From assembly GCA_001662425.1 (NCBI GenBank), contig BDDC01000103.1, positions 1 through 64,000 of the forward strand: a DNA stretch of 64,000 bases, written 5' to 3'. Numbering within the stretch: position 1 is the first letter of the stretch; each line of letters starts with the position of its first letter. The position numbers were made by a program, and so were the translations under genes. A model generated the notes under the pieces. The model was not told the origin of the DNA and searched no databases. It saw only the letters and a program-made list of their open reading frames with translations. Below, piece after piece: positions 9,090 through 21,065 of the stretch. The DNA comes from Chlamydomonas sphaeroides. Taxonomy: Eukaryota > Chlorophyta > Chlorophyceae > Chlamydomonadales > Chlamydomonadaceae.

Positions 9090-11386
9090 ATGGAGCAGGT
9101 GGAGGTAGAGGCGTACCTGACGGCGGTGCAGGCGGCGCTGGCGCAGCAGGAGGCCGACGTCGCGGTCATGCAAGCGAGCGTCGACGAGCTAGCGCGCACG
9201 CGGGAGCTCATCACACGCCTGCCCGACAAGGTGCGCCGCTGCGCCGCTGCGGCCAGCGCTGCCGCTAGGTCGCGCCGGCCGGGGTCGGTGCGTGCCAGGG
9301 GCGCCGCCCGATCACCTGCGCCCCAAAAATGATAGCTCAAGCTCCCAGCACACAGACAGGCAGCGCCGCAGCTACCCGTAGCCCGCACCATCCCCGTGCA
9401 CCCGCGCGCGCTTCCGGCACCGGAACCACAGCGTAGCCGACGGCGAGCGCGCCGCCTGCCGCTGCTCTCGGACCGCCTGCCGGGGCCATAGCAGGGCGCA
9501 GCGCACGCACCACGCACGCCAGCCACCACCCTGCGCCCCTGCCCCGGCCCCACGTGCGCTCGTACAGGTACGGCACCCCGCCATGGTGCCGTACGGCAAG
9601 CACGCCTTTTTCCCCGGCCACCTGACGCACACCAACGAGCTGCTGGTGGCCCTGGGCTGCGACCTGCGCGTGGAGGCGTCCGCCAAGCAGGCAGAGCAGG
9701 TGCGCGCCGCTACAGCCCCCTTTCTACATCAGCATCGGCGCATCGGTGCGCACGCTCCGCATGCTATGTCACGGCCACACGCACACAGCGGGTTCTGTGC
9801 TACCTAACACTGGAGCACACAGCGGCACCGGGAATGTGTGCCAAAGCTGGTCGAGCTGCTGCGCGGTCAGGCGCTACCGGCACGCCAAGTAGTAGGACGC
9901 GGCCGGTAGCGCCAGCCCGTGCTCCGGGCCAGCGGCCCCATGCCGGCAGCGCCGCCAGCACGGCTCATTGCCTCCGAGGGTCTCTTCCATCATCCACCTT
10001 GCCCCTGCGTCCCTGCGCCCTGGCTCCCTGGCCACCCAGATCCTAGCACGGCGCCAGGCCCGTGCCGAGGTCGCGCTCCAATCGGCCAAGGACACGCTGG
10101 CGGAGTCTTCCCGTCGTGCCGCCGAGCTGCAGGCCCTCCGGCGCGGCTTGGCGCTCGGGTCTGTCGGCGGCGGCGCTGCGGCCGCCGGCGCTGCCGCTGC
10201 CGGCGGCTTGTCGCTCAGTAACGAGGACGGCGAGGCGTTCATGGAGATACGGCAGGAGCTGGACGAAGCCGAGGAGCTGCTGGCGGAGGCCAGGGCGTCG
10301 ACGGCGGCGGCGCGGGCCGGCGGCGGCGCCGGGGTGGCGCCGTCGGCTGCCCGGGCGGCTGGCGGCGCCGCTCGGCCGGACGAGGACGAGGCGGAGGACG
10401 CGCGCATCTTCGCCCGGCTGGCAGAGCTGGAGCGGCTGGAGGCAGAGGCAGGCAGCGCAGGGGAGGAGGAGGAGGACGGGGAGGAGGAGCAGGCGGAGGC
10501 GGCTGCTGGCGGCAGCGGGGGCGCCGGCGCGGGAAGAGGTGGTGACAGTGCGACAAAGGCGGGGCCGACGGCCAAGGGCGGCGGGGGCGCCGGCGCGGCA
10601 GGAGGGGCTGCCTCAGCAGGGCCGGGGCCCGGGCCGGCGCCGGCGTCTGCCGCCGCTGACCCGAGGGGCAACGCTGGGCCCCTTGCGGCGGCTGCTTCGC
10701 AAGCGCCGACCGCCCGCGCCGCCAAGCCATTGACAGCCCCGGCGCTGCGCAAAGGCTTCCTCCTCGGCGGCGGCGGCGTAAAGCGCAGCGCGGCCATCAG
10801 CGCGACAGCCTCTGCCTCCGCCTCCGCCAGGGCGTCAGGGGCACCTACTGGGACAGCTGACAACGGCAGCGCGTCCGCACCTGCAGCTGCCGCCAGCTCC
10901 ACCAGGGACAGCGGCGGCGCCGCCGCGCCGGCGCTGCGGCCTCGGCGGGTGTCGTTCGCGCAGGGCCCCGAGCTCGCTCGCTCCAGCGATGGTCGCGGCG
11001 AGGACGCACCCAGCTCCGCCACCGGCACCTCGCCACAGACCGCCGCGTCAGCAGGCGCCTGGGGGCTCAGGCCAGCGCTCAAGCCGGCGTCGCAGGAGAT
11101 AGCGGCGGGGCCGGCGGGGTGGGCCGCGGCTGGCGGTGTGGCGGCGGTGGCGGAGCGCGCGTCGGCGGTGCTAGAGGGTGACCCTGGCGATGCGGCGATG
11201 GCCATGGCACGCGCACGCGAGGCAGCGTTTACGGGGCAGGTTCTGGAGCGAGGGTGTGATGTGGTGGAGAGCGGAGTGGGCGAGTCGTCGGCGGGGGCGG
11301 CCGGGAGCAGCGTGTTGGTGGCGCCCGAGGCGGAGCCGACCAAGCGCGTGTCCAAGTTCCGGGCGCAGCGCATGGGCGGGATGTAA
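9090..11386 (+). CDS. URI1: URI1-like unconventional prefoldin RPB5 interactor
   Basis: Three exons, 9090-9230, 9568-9699 and 10040-11386, all phase 0, give 539 residues. Residues 1-130 form a prefoldin alpha-type domain: a helix (LTAVQAALAQQEADVAVMQA), the linker TRLPDK, the beta-hairpin MVPYGKHAFFPGHLTHTNE, then SAKQAEQILARRQ. This matches human URI1 (STLPDK, MVPFGPFAFMPGKLVHTNE, SAKQA). The remainder is Ala/Gly-rich and acidic, with DEDEAEDARIFARLAELE, an RRVSFAQGPEL element and the C-terminal VSKFRAQRMGGM. URI works with prefoldins and R2TP/HSP90 in assembling RNA polymerases via RPB5. The start sits in a GCGATGG context. A TGTAA at 11410-11414, 24 nt past the stop, could be the poly(A) signal but would give an unusually short 3' UTR. 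Confidence 0.9.
9791..9821 (+). repeat. Dispersed intronic motif, sense copy
   Basis: GGTTCTGTGCTACCTAACAC then TGGAGCACACA lies in URI1 intron 2, in the same orientation as the gene. It differs from the 3551 copy at few positions. Confidence 0.65.
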
Positions 11387-11768
11387 GCAGGGGCTTGCAG
11401 GTGTGGAGCTGTAAGTGTGGATGCCTTCCAGGAGTTGTGCGCTTGCAGCGGGCAGCAAGTGAGCATGGGCGTGGGGACGTCGAAAGTGCGAACAGGTGGC
11501 GCCTGTGTTTCATGCGCTTGGGCGATAGACAACGTAATAGTATGTCCATGTCAACGCCCCCCGCGCTCAGCAGCGGCTTTTGGGCGTACGGCTGAGTGGG
11601 GCGATTGCGACCGTGTGCTTTCGGCGACGGAATTTGGCGGCCGCAGCTCTCTGTAGTATTCCATACCCATACATTGCCTCGCATACATACTTACGCCTAC
11701 GACTGCAGCTGAATTGCCTCGAGCGTCGTCTCGCCAAAGCGTTTGCAGCTTGTCGCGGCGATCGGGGC

Positions 11769-13814
11769 ATGGACGCAGTCGCGTCCTCTAGCAGCCGCTG
11801 CCAAGGCAGCTCGGCACCATGTAGATTAGGGAGACCGGGCTGGCGCATGCTGCCGGCCCGTGTGCTCCGGCTGCGGTGCCAAGCCGCCGTGCAGCATGGC
11901 TACTTGCACAAACTGACGCCTCCGACGCCCAAGGGCTTCGACAAGGGCGTCGTGCAAGGCGTGCGGACGAAGCCGACGCCCGTGCTGGACGCCAAGCAGG
12001 TTGGTCGCCGTGGCGGCTTCTCAGCTGCCGAGCGCCGGCATGAATCCGGCTTGCCCTTTTGCGCCGCAGATGCTCGCTCGCATGCAGAAGGCGCTCAGTC
12101 CCTACGCCGCAGAGCGCTTCGGAGCTTTCTACAGCAGCGACGCGGCCGGCATCGTGACTGACCCGGCGCTTATGAGCATTCCTATCAACGACCAGCTCTT
12201 CATCAAGGGCTATGGCACCACCGAGGAAATCGTCCTCAAAGAAGGCTACCTCGTCATGCTCGACGAGCATATCGAGCATTTGAAACAAACCCTGGACTTC
12301 CTGCGGCTCCCGCTCCCCTGCGAGGAGCCCGCCCTGCGGCGGATCATCCTCGACACCGCTGCCGCGAGCGGGAAATTCAGTGGTGAGCACCCAGCGTTCA
12401 CCGAACGCCTGTCCCGCCAGCCGCTGCCGTGCCGACCCCGTGCTTCTTGCCCAGTGCCTCACAAATCCCCCTCCCCTGCCCCGCTCCGCTTCCTTCAGGC
12501 CGGATACGCATCTGGGTCACGCCCGGGCGAGGCGGCTTCACGCCCATCGACATGGCCGACCACGAGATGGGGCTGTACGTGCTGTGCCAGGCGGACCCGT
12601 ACGACATTCGCCGCGACGGCGACCTCGCCTGGACGGCCATCACGCGGCCGTGCGGGCAGCCCACCGAGACCAGCTTCCTCAACATCCACACCAACCAGCA
12701 GCTCCTCAACACGTACCACCGGGTCACGTCGCCCAACAACGAGCAGCTCGTGAGTTGGGTTTTGCCTCGTCGGAGTGCAGCACATCCGGCACGTGCACTG
12801 TTCGTACATGTCCCGGAGTTCATGGCGTGGTGACTACCACAATGCTCACGCATGCTGTCTGTTGCCGCTGCCGCTGCTGCAGACGCTGTACGTGGACCCG
12901 GAGGGCTTCATTGAGCACGCGAGCAACTACAACATCGCTGTCGTGACGCCGCAAGACGTGCTGGTGCACCCGCCCTTCAAGTTCACCAAGCCCGACGTCA
13001 TGTGGGAGTTCATGATGAAGGTCATCCCCGAGGTGGGTCTGGCAGGGCGGGGGAGTGTAAGGGGGTGGACGGGTTCGTGCCACGTTGGCATGGCACGGCG
13101 CGCATCCTGCACGACGCTGCACGGCATACACAAGAGACGCGGCCTTGAGATGATGAAAATTTTACATCACCATCTTTCACATGATAAAGAATGATTTTTT
13201 GCATAATCTATCCCCTGACCATGGCCGCTCTCTGTCTAGCACGTACACTGGCACGACTACCACTGCACACATGCACACACGTTGCCGCCGCTCGGGAATG
13301 ACGATACAAAACAGCACAATCACCATCTTTCACCTGAATAACCTTGATTAGAAGCTTCAACTCTGACCCAACGCGGCGGCTCCGCGACACGCACGCTCCG
13401 CACCCACCACACCGCATCTACATCACCTCCATCCCGCACCCCATCATCACCACCACCAGCCTTCCTCTTCTTCACGCCGCTGCCTCCCCACCCCCCATTC
13501 TCTCTATCCCGTCACAGGAGCACGCGCGCTCGCCCGATGACATCACGGTCAAGTCCGTGGAGGAGCGCAAGGTGCACCTGCGCGAGGTGCTCGACTCCAA
13601 AGAGACCTTCGTGGTCAACAGCACCTACAACGTCATGGGCATTGGCTCGGTGGACGGCGAGCTCGTGGACGACGGCGGCTGCGGCCTCAACACTCTGGCC
13701 CTCATCTACACGTTCGACAAGTACCTGCACACGCCTCAGGTCGGCAAGAAGTCACCGTACCACACGGCCGTGCCGTACGGCTACTTGTCGGGCATGCGCA
13801 GCCAGCTGATGTGA
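11769..13814 (+). CDS. Fold-type-IV (D-amino-acid/branched-chain) aminotransferase-like protein, probably non-catalytic
   Basis: Five exons, 11769-11999, 12070-12382, 12499-12749, 12883-13032 and 13518-13814, join in phase to 413 residues. The first about 75 residues are basic, Ser/Arg/Leu-rich and may be an organelle transit peptide. From about residue 85 the chain follows plant D-amino-acid transaminase: AFYSSDAAGIVTDPALMSI, DQLFIKGYGTTEEIVLKEGY, LDEHIEHLKQTLDFLRLPLP, RIRIWVTPGRGGF. In the family the Schiff-base lysine lies in a VKSxNYLPN motif. Here the matching stretch is NIHTNQQLLN, with His245 in the lysine position. The PLP-N1 glutamate (GFxxEG) aligns with His277 in GFIEHASNYN. Both substitutions come directly from clear exons, so loss of transaminase chemistry is likely but inferred. 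A TGTAA at 14024-14028 fits as poly(A) signal. Confidence 0.82.
13166..13333. repeat. AT-rich intronic segment between 15-base direct repeats
   Basis: ATCACCATCTTTCAC occurs at 13166-13180 and again at 13319-13333 in the last intron of the aminotransferase-like gene. The surrounding DNA (for example 13150-13205) is much more AT-rich than the rest of the window, suggesting an insertion or a duplication. Confidence 0.5.
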
Positions 13815-14023
13815 GCGGGATTTGCATCCGATATACGGCATGGCCGGTGTTGGCTGTTGGCGGGCAGAGCGGCCTGGATGGCGGCTCGGCAGGCGGGTGG
13901 ACGTGGTCGTAGCCGGGGGCCGCAAGTGCTGCGTGCCCTCGGCGGTGGCAGGATGGTGGGCATGTGCGGCGCGCAAAGTGCTGCGTGCCGCGAGGATGGC
14001 TCGGTGGGGGCCGCGGGTGCCCG

Positions 14024-14028
14024 TGTAA
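14024..14028 (+). terminator. Candidate poly(A) signal TGTAA (aminotransferase-like gene)
   Basis: This is the first TGTAA downstream on the coding strand, 210 nt after the stop codon. Confidence 0.55.
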
Positions 14029-16325
14029 CATAGGACGAGGAAACCGCCTATCTGCTCGCCTCTGTGGTCTGCATTGCGCGTGCGGAAGTGGCGGGCGCCC
14101 ATAGCAGCTTGACTCGATCCCGGCTGCTACGGTCATGAGGCACTGCATGCATGGGTACCGCCTTCGCTCTCAACTCGTGCAGGGTTTGAGCCGGTGCTCG
14201 AGGTCGCTTTGTCGCCCGCGTTTCATTGCTATGGCGAGCCATGCACCCATGCGCAGCAGGGACAGGTTTCATTGCTATGACGGCATAATGACCGACGGTG
14301 TGCGTCTGGTCGACCCGCACTCTGGCCGTCGTTGCGTTCTTCGCTACACCTTGGCCACCGGCCCAGCGACGGCGGGGAGCCACGTCCGTGTATGCGCTGG
14401 CGCCTGGCGGCCTTCCCCATTCCCTTGTACTACATCCTGGCCAGCTTCCTACGCTGGTTCTACGTAAAAGGGCAGTTCCCGTGTGTATATGATGGGCTCT
14501 ACCGGTACCAGCCGCTGCACGGCGGCGGCCTTCACTTTCCTTTTGGCAGCCGCAGGGGGCTTCGAAGCGGTTGGCTGCTGAACCTCCATGCCGTGCCAGC
14601 CAGTGGGCATTGGCGTCTCACAGCCCCCTCCTGGCCCCCATCGGCCACGCGGGCCCAAACCGGGTTCACAAACAAATCACATGCGGGACACTGTCCCAGC
14701 ACCTAGCGGCGCCCGTTACGAGGCAACGCGCGTTGGGTCAGCTGGACCGGTCGACGAGGAGGTGAGGCCACCAGGCGCCAGAGCTGACTGCTGTTCAGCT
14801 ACAAGCCCCGGCCTGGGAATGAGCTGTGGCGGACTGCTTGATTTCTAGGATGAAGGCACCTGCCTGGCTTGTAAGCTGAACGCATGCGTCCGGGCGCCTG
14901 CTGCGTGCTGCCGCGGCGGCACAACGGCCTCTACCCTGCTGCCTTCGCACGCTTCGCTGTTGTTTGGGCCCCACGCCCTGCCGGCGGGGGGCTCGGCGGT
15001 GTGTCGAGCGCATACCGGGCCGTCGGCAGACGTCATGCTACAGGACAGCGGACCGGCAGCGCAGCGTGCAGCGAGCCAGGCGATGAGGAGGAGCCGGACC
15101 CGCCGGGAGGCGCCTCCTTGGCCCCGCAAGGCGTCCGTCCGCCGCACGCGCGTGTGCAGGTCTGCGCGCCCCACACCCTGCGTAACAAACGAGCCAAACC
15201 ACGCCAATCCCCATTGAGTGCCAACTCAGGTCCTCAGCAACACGCAGCAATACGAAAGCCAGCAGCCCGCAACGTCTTAACCCCATGCCAACGAACAAAC
15301 CCCTGCACGAGCAACGTATAAGTATGCACCGCCCTCCGTGCGACCCGCAAGATGATGTCAACGTCGCGCAAGCCCCGCGCGTTACTGCTAGCCTGCGCGT
15401 AGTTCTTTGTCTTGATGCACTGCTAGGGACAACCCAGCACGACCTGCTACCAGGCGCCCGCCGCCGCGCCGCACACAGCATGTCAGCCGGCCGCCGCTCG
15501 ACGCACCGGCCGCTACACCACGAGGGGCACCGCCCGACCTGCTTGCCTCGTTGTCTGCCCCCCGACCTTGGCGCAGACACTCCAACAGCTACTTGTACGC
15601 AGCCACAGCCCACACATAACCCATATTGCACTTTTGCCGCGTATGCCGCACCGCTCGACCATGGCCCCCGCTTGCGGAGACCTCTCCGCCGGGGCCACCG
15701 CCGGCGCTTGCTGCCGGCGGCGTGCGGCGGCCGCAGTGCAAACCCCGCCTGGGCTGACGCGCCGCACATCAGCGCCGCACATCAGCGCCGCATGCGCCTT
15801 GGCGCGCCCCTCAATAGGACCATACCGTACGTGACATATGATCATGCCGTGCCTTACTGTACGTGCAAATATTGATTGTGCTCTTTGATATTGTTTTACC
15901 CAATGCGTCCCTCAAGCGCTTGGCGAAACCGCTCGCCAGGGACGAATCAGTACACATGAAATGTGTCGCAGCCGCAGCCGGCGGTTCCCCCGTCCTTTAG
16001 CCATGCGCAATGCCCGCGAACGAGCGCCCGCGCCACGCGCCAAACGCCCTGTGCCGCAGAGCATACGCCGCCACGATGCTGGCGGCGGTACCGGCACTCA
16101 GTCGCGCACGGCGACCGCCAGCCAATACAGTCCTCGCGCTCCCACACGCATACCCCCGCATGACCTTCACGATCCGCATCCATCCAGAGCCCCACAACAC
16201 CTCACTCGTTACGGCCCGGCCTCAGCTCTGGACCTTCATCGCGCACTGCCTCGGCAACACGCCGCGCCACGCCGGCTGCAACAGCCCGCGGCGCCCCAGG
16301 AAGCCAGGATGACAACATGTCCAGC
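14029..16325. other. Gene-poor stretch, nothing recognised
   Basis: Open frames on both strands here (for example minus 15038-15769) are Arg/Cys/Trp-rich with no recognisable motif or splice pattern. They look like chance frames in GC-rich DNA. Two copies of GTTTCATTGCTATG are near 14220 and 14267. A less GC-rich patch lies at about 15830-15910. Confidence 0.5.
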
Positions 16326-17231
16326 TCAGCCCCGGGCTCGCGCCAGGAACGGCAAGCAGCGGCAGGCAGCTTTGGGGGACTGGAGCGCAGGCGACTCGCC
16401 GCCCTCAACACCAGCGCTCCGCGGCTCCGTCGGCGGCGGCAGCGCCGTCGTTGTCAGCGGCTCGGCGACGGCGCGGCGAGACGAGCCCATAGCGGCCGCG
16501 GCCAGGGCGCGCATCGGGCAGTACGGAGCACGGATGGGTATCGACATCACGATGGGCTTCCCCGCCACCGCGACACACGCCTCGACGCCAGGGCTACTGT
16601 CGCCGTTGCTGCTGCAGAAGCTGCCGCCGCGTGTGACGCTGATTGGGCGGCCACCACACACAGCGGCGCCGCCGTCGCCATACAGCGACGGCGGCGCCGC
16701 TTTGGCGGCGGCGGCGCCAACGCCGCCGCCGGACGGGCCGTAGCCGCTGCCGCTGGACGCCGTGTAGGCCGAGTCATCAACGAAGGGGCCGGAGTAGGTG
16801 CCGCCCCGGCTGGTCCTGCCGTAAGCGGCACCGCCGGCGCTGCCGCCCCCTAGGCTTTGGCGGGCCTCGGTCACGACGGCGACGGCGGTGTTGCTAGGTG
16901 GCTCGGAGCCGCAGCCTGCGGCCCCCGACGGCGCGATGCCCACCATAGCAACGGCTCCATGGGAGGTATCGGGCGACGCCGTGGGGGACAGTCGCTTTGT
17001 GTGGGTGCCTGGGCGGTTGCGCTGGGATGCCGCCCGGCGCAGCCGCCGGTAGAGCACGGCGAGCGGCGCGACTGCGGCGCGCTGCGGCGCTTGGTGGGAG
17101 CAGGAGGGCGCGGCCTGGCTACGAGCTTCGCAATGCTCCGCCTCGGGAGCCTCGGCTGGGTGCTCCCGTACGGTCGGCAGGCTGTTTGAACGCTGGGTGC
17201 CGCGGGCGGAGAAAGCGGCTTGTTGTGCCAT
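16326..17231 (-). CDS. Uncharacterised Ser/Gly-rich protein, single-exon ORF
   Basis: An intronless frame of 301 residues starts ATG at 17231 and ends TGA at 16328-16326. The frame stays open further upstream to 17471, so the start could be earlier. The composition is Ser, Gly, Ala and Pro rich. The middle part (YGRTSRGGTYSGPFVDDSAY, then TASSGSGYGPSGGG) reads like a disordered protein rather than an antisense shadow, and codons are mostly G/C-ending with G/C-rich Gly-Gly-Gly runs. No domain, signal peptide or membrane segment is visible and no TGTAA follows closely. Function unknown; it may also be one exon of a larger gene or a chance frame. Confidence 0.4.
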   Translation of the reverse strand: MAQQAAFSARGTQRSNSLPTVREHPAEAPEAEHCEARSQAAPSCSHQAPQRAAVAPLAVLYRRLRRAASQRNRPGTHTKRLSPTASPDTSHGAVAMVGIAPSGAAGCGSEPPSNTAVAVVTEARQSLGGGSAGGAAYGRTSRGGTYSGPFVDDSAYTASSGSGYGPSGGGVGAAAAKAAPPSLYGDGGAAVCGGRPISVTRGGSFCSSNGDSSPGVEACVAVAGKPIVMSIPIRAPYCPMRALAAAAMGSSRRAVAEPLTTTALPPPTEPRSAGVEGGESPALQSPKAACRCLPFLARARG

Positions 17232-17471
17232 GGTTGCGGCTCGGGTAAGCAAGCAAGGCGCACGAGGCCGGGGCGAAGCTCGGCACGTGGAGACGCCGAC
17301 TTCACTCGTGCAGGGCAAGACTTCCAAGCCGCCTGTAACACATTGAACGGCGCATGAATATGGATTCTGTCCCGTCAACTCGAGGTCACCTCCAGCGGCG
17401 CAGATCTTACCTTGTGCCATCACAGCGTTAGCTCCAACTTCAAGCACGCACCACCTAGCCTCGTCGCCCAA

Positions 17472-20164
17472 AGCGCAGGGTCATGCGCTGAGGTCAACGC
17501 GAGGCCCTATCGCTGAAAGCGGGTAGACTGTATGCATGGTCCATGCCTGGTTGTTTACATGCGGCGTGAAGCGTGCTAGACCGGCTTTGCACAGCGGTGG
17601 CCGCGACGTCCTTCGAGTGGCCTGGCGTGGGCGTTAACACTATAAAGAACGCTGTTACGTAAAGCGGGTGGCTGTGAGGTGATTTTCCCCTCTGCGAGAC
17701 GCACTCAGCGCGGGCGGTTAAGCCCCAATGACAAGAATGATCAGCTCCAATGCCTCCCACAGTGCGCAACATATGCGTACTTATGCTGCAGATGGATTCA
17801 AGTAAATAGAGAATGTCTGCCTTCGCTGAGTGTTGTCGAGCGGGTCACTCGGGTCGTTAGGCCCGAGAAGTGCGTGCTGACCCGTTCAATGGCATTCAGT
17901 GTATTAGATAAGTATGCTAGGCACGATCATGTACCCATCGTACTGGAAGAGTCGGTCGTGCTCGCGCACTCAGCTCCTTGCTCCTGCGTTCTGCCGCGAG
18001 CTGAACGTCTGGTTTTCAAACATAGGCGTTATGCGAGCCTTCATACGGAACTTCTGTCCTGCCTTTATGCGACCGTGGGCTCTGACTCGAAACCGCCGGC
18101 GGGTGCAAAGGGAACCGAGCTCCGCCCGGAAGTAGGGCACCCGATTAGAGGCTATGCTTAGAACTGAAGATCCCGTTATTATACCGGTTGTCTTGTTATC
18201 CAGCATGCAGCAGCCATGCCAATGTCAGTTACCTTTCCACCTCGATGCCTGACAAGCCCAGACCAGCGCCAGACGCGTCGCCAGGATTGTCAAGATCGCT
18301 GCGCAGTCTCGGGCAGCGCCAACGCTGCTTCCGTGGGACGTCTGTCCTCAACCGCAGGCTCGGATTGGCTCGCCCCAGGGGCACGAGCTGTTCGAGCTCT
18401 CTCGCTCCCAATTTCTCACCCAAAGTACCCCAACCTGAAGTTTGCGCAGAGGCCAGGACGGGTCGGCGCACATCCAGGCGCCCCCAACGCACCCTCCGTC
18501 CTTCGCCAGACACCAACTGGCGAATCGCAAGGCCGGGCTGCTGTTTGTTGGGACAGGTTTGTTGGCTGAGGCGGAGGGGGTGGTAGCGGCCGCCGCAAGC
18601 GGCCGCGACACAGCGAGAGCGTCAGCAGCGGCGACGCGCGTTGAGATGTGCATTCCTGCCGATGAGGCAGTTCGGGCGGCAAAGTCCGGCCCGTGGGGTG
18701 AGGGCACGGAGGTCGGTGTGCCCGAGACTCCTTAAATAGTCCCAGCCACAACCGCATAATCATCGACGGTGTTCGTCTGGTCTGGGTGGCCGCTTGCTTA
18801 ACCTTAATACCCAAGCTCGCCACATGCCGCGGCGGCGCTGCGCCTTGTGTGATCGCGCTGAACCCCTGGTCCGCATAGCCATCAAGCATGCGCACACGCG
18901 CCGGCCAACCCCTAGGCACCCCGCCCTGCCCAACCAGGCACTAGCCGCACCAGGGCGAGGCTCACGGCCTTTAGGCAACCGGCCAGAAGGGAGCACCCAG
19001 AACCTGCTCCCCCAGTCCGCCTCGACACCGAACACTGGAGACACACACATACGCAGATGCCCGCCGCCGCCTGCCCGGCGCCCACGCCCCAAGTGCAGAT
19101 GCTAGCCACCACGCGCCGTATGTGAGTGCTTATGTGCAGCCACCCGTTGCCAGCCGTCCCATGCAGCAGCAGCCTGCCCCCTCCCGCAGCACACTTGGAC
19201 GCCACACCTGAGTACACCCCAAACCCCACGACCTGACGCCAGCCCACCAACTCCCGGCAGCCCACGCGACCTGCGGCGCGCATCCTGCCGCCCGGCCGCC
19301 CGGCACACGAGGCGCTGCCATGCCTGCAATCTTCCGCGGGCTGCACCCGTCCCCCGCATATCGCCTATAAAGATGTAGAACACCACACCCGGCCGCCCTG
19401 CCATGCGCTGGCGGCCGTCCCGCCGTCCGCCTCCCCATGCCCTCTGTCGCAGCAGCATCCGAGCTCGCGCCCACAACAGCCGCTCGTCAACACCACACAG
19501 TGTCATCGGATGCCACCGCCCAGTCGAGACTCCCTCGCCATGCCGCCGGCCGACCTGCCCTCACCCGCTAGGGCCGGAGGCTTGGGCGCCGCCACGGCTG
19601 CGATGCCACGGATTCGGCAGCCAGCCACCAGAGTTCCATCGCACCACTGCAAGCCCGGACGCCTGGAGCTGCGCCCCACGCCGCGCCGGCTGGCAAGCGA
19701 GGCCTGACCGGCGCGCAAGGCCCCAGCACCTTGCTGCCAAGCTCTCGGCGTCCGCAAGTCCACCCTGGCCCGAGACGGTACGCAAGGCCATGGCGGCACG
19801 GCAGGGCCGCCTGTCTGGCGATGCGAGGAGCCACCAGCGGCGGCCGGGGTTCGGCGCATGGCGCGCCTCGCGTCAGGTCGCCCCCTCCCGGGCTGGATCA
19901 GCGAGGGAGCGCCAACTCACGCGGGCGCTGCCAGACAGCCGCGAGGTCGCCCATAATAAGGTCCCGCTGCCACTGCTACCTGCCGTGTCAACGCCCCCGC
20001 CCAAGTGGCCGCTGCTGGCGGCACAGAATAGGAGCCGGTGGCCGCTGCGCCGCAGCAAGCCGTGCCTCCGACCACCGACAGCAGAGTTGCTCGCCGCTGC
20101 GCCCTGCGCTGCCCACTGCAATGAGTGCCCCGCCCTCGTCTAGGTTGTTGGCCGCCTCGGCCGC
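17472..20164. other. Intergenic region, nothing recognised
   Basis: No frame shows a known motif. 17640-18200 is noticeably less GC-rich than its surroundings and holds a 160-codon plus-strand frame (17679-18161) without recognisable features. It may be old inserted DNA. The right part is the 3' flank of the oxysterol-binding-related gene. Confidence 0.45.
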
Positions 20165-20998
20165 TCAGTGCTCGTATCCACCGCCCTCCTTGCGCAGCTT
20201 TCGGTCCCGCCGCTGGCGCTCCTCCAGCGTGAGCTTCCACTCCTGCGACTTGGCCTGCGGGACGCGGCGCATGCAAGAGCGGTAGGGGCGCGGTTTGAGC
20301 GTCCAGCTTCCGGCGGTCGAGGGCACATTTAATCTTCTGAGCTCTGGCAAAGGTCTGCCCTCATACGAGCAGCTATCCCAAGCACCCAACCGCGCAAGGC
20401 ACAAGCATACACGTGTACAGGTATCAGCCCCCCACCCTGTCCTTGGCCGTCAGGGACACCCGTGTCCTGGCGATTCGCTCACTGATATACGGTACACACT
20501 CCACATAAAGTGCAACACCTACACCATGCGCGATAGTGGCCCTGTACCGCGGCCCCGCCCCACCTGGTCCTTGGCCGCCAGGAACACAACGTCCTCGCGG
20601 TGCCGGCAGTCGCTGGGCAGCGGGTTGGCCAGCGGCACCGCGGGCGTGAGGGTGCTGGTGCGGATGTCCCACAGCCGCTTGCCCTTGGACCCCAGCCCGG
20701 TAACGCCCTGCTCCCACTCCAGGTAGTGCAGCCTGCGGAAGGCGAGGCGCGGGGGCGTGGGCACGCGGTGCGGTCGTGCCGCCAAGGAGCGCACCGGCCG
20801 TTGAGCGCGGGGCCTGAGCGGAGGCGGGGGCAGGTGGAGGCCGAGCCGCGCAAGCGCATAGCACCACCGCGGCCGCCAACGGCTCTGCTCACCAGTTGCC
20901 GTGGCAGCTGTCCAGCACGGCCCCGTCCGAGTTGCGCACCAGCTTGCCCACCACCTGGCGGTAGGGCGGCAGGCAGGCATGCATGCAGGTAATGTGGG

Positions 20999-21065
<67 letters not shown>

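Noticed and set aside
15038..15769. 243-codon minus-strand frame
   Set aside because: Arg/Cys/Ser-rich, no domain, no splice or poly(A) context, and equally long frames exist on the other strand.
20997..21064. Regular repeat that could be read as a CRISPR-like array
   Set aside because: It is an uninterrupted tetranucleotide microsatellite with no spacers, inside a eukaryotic intron.
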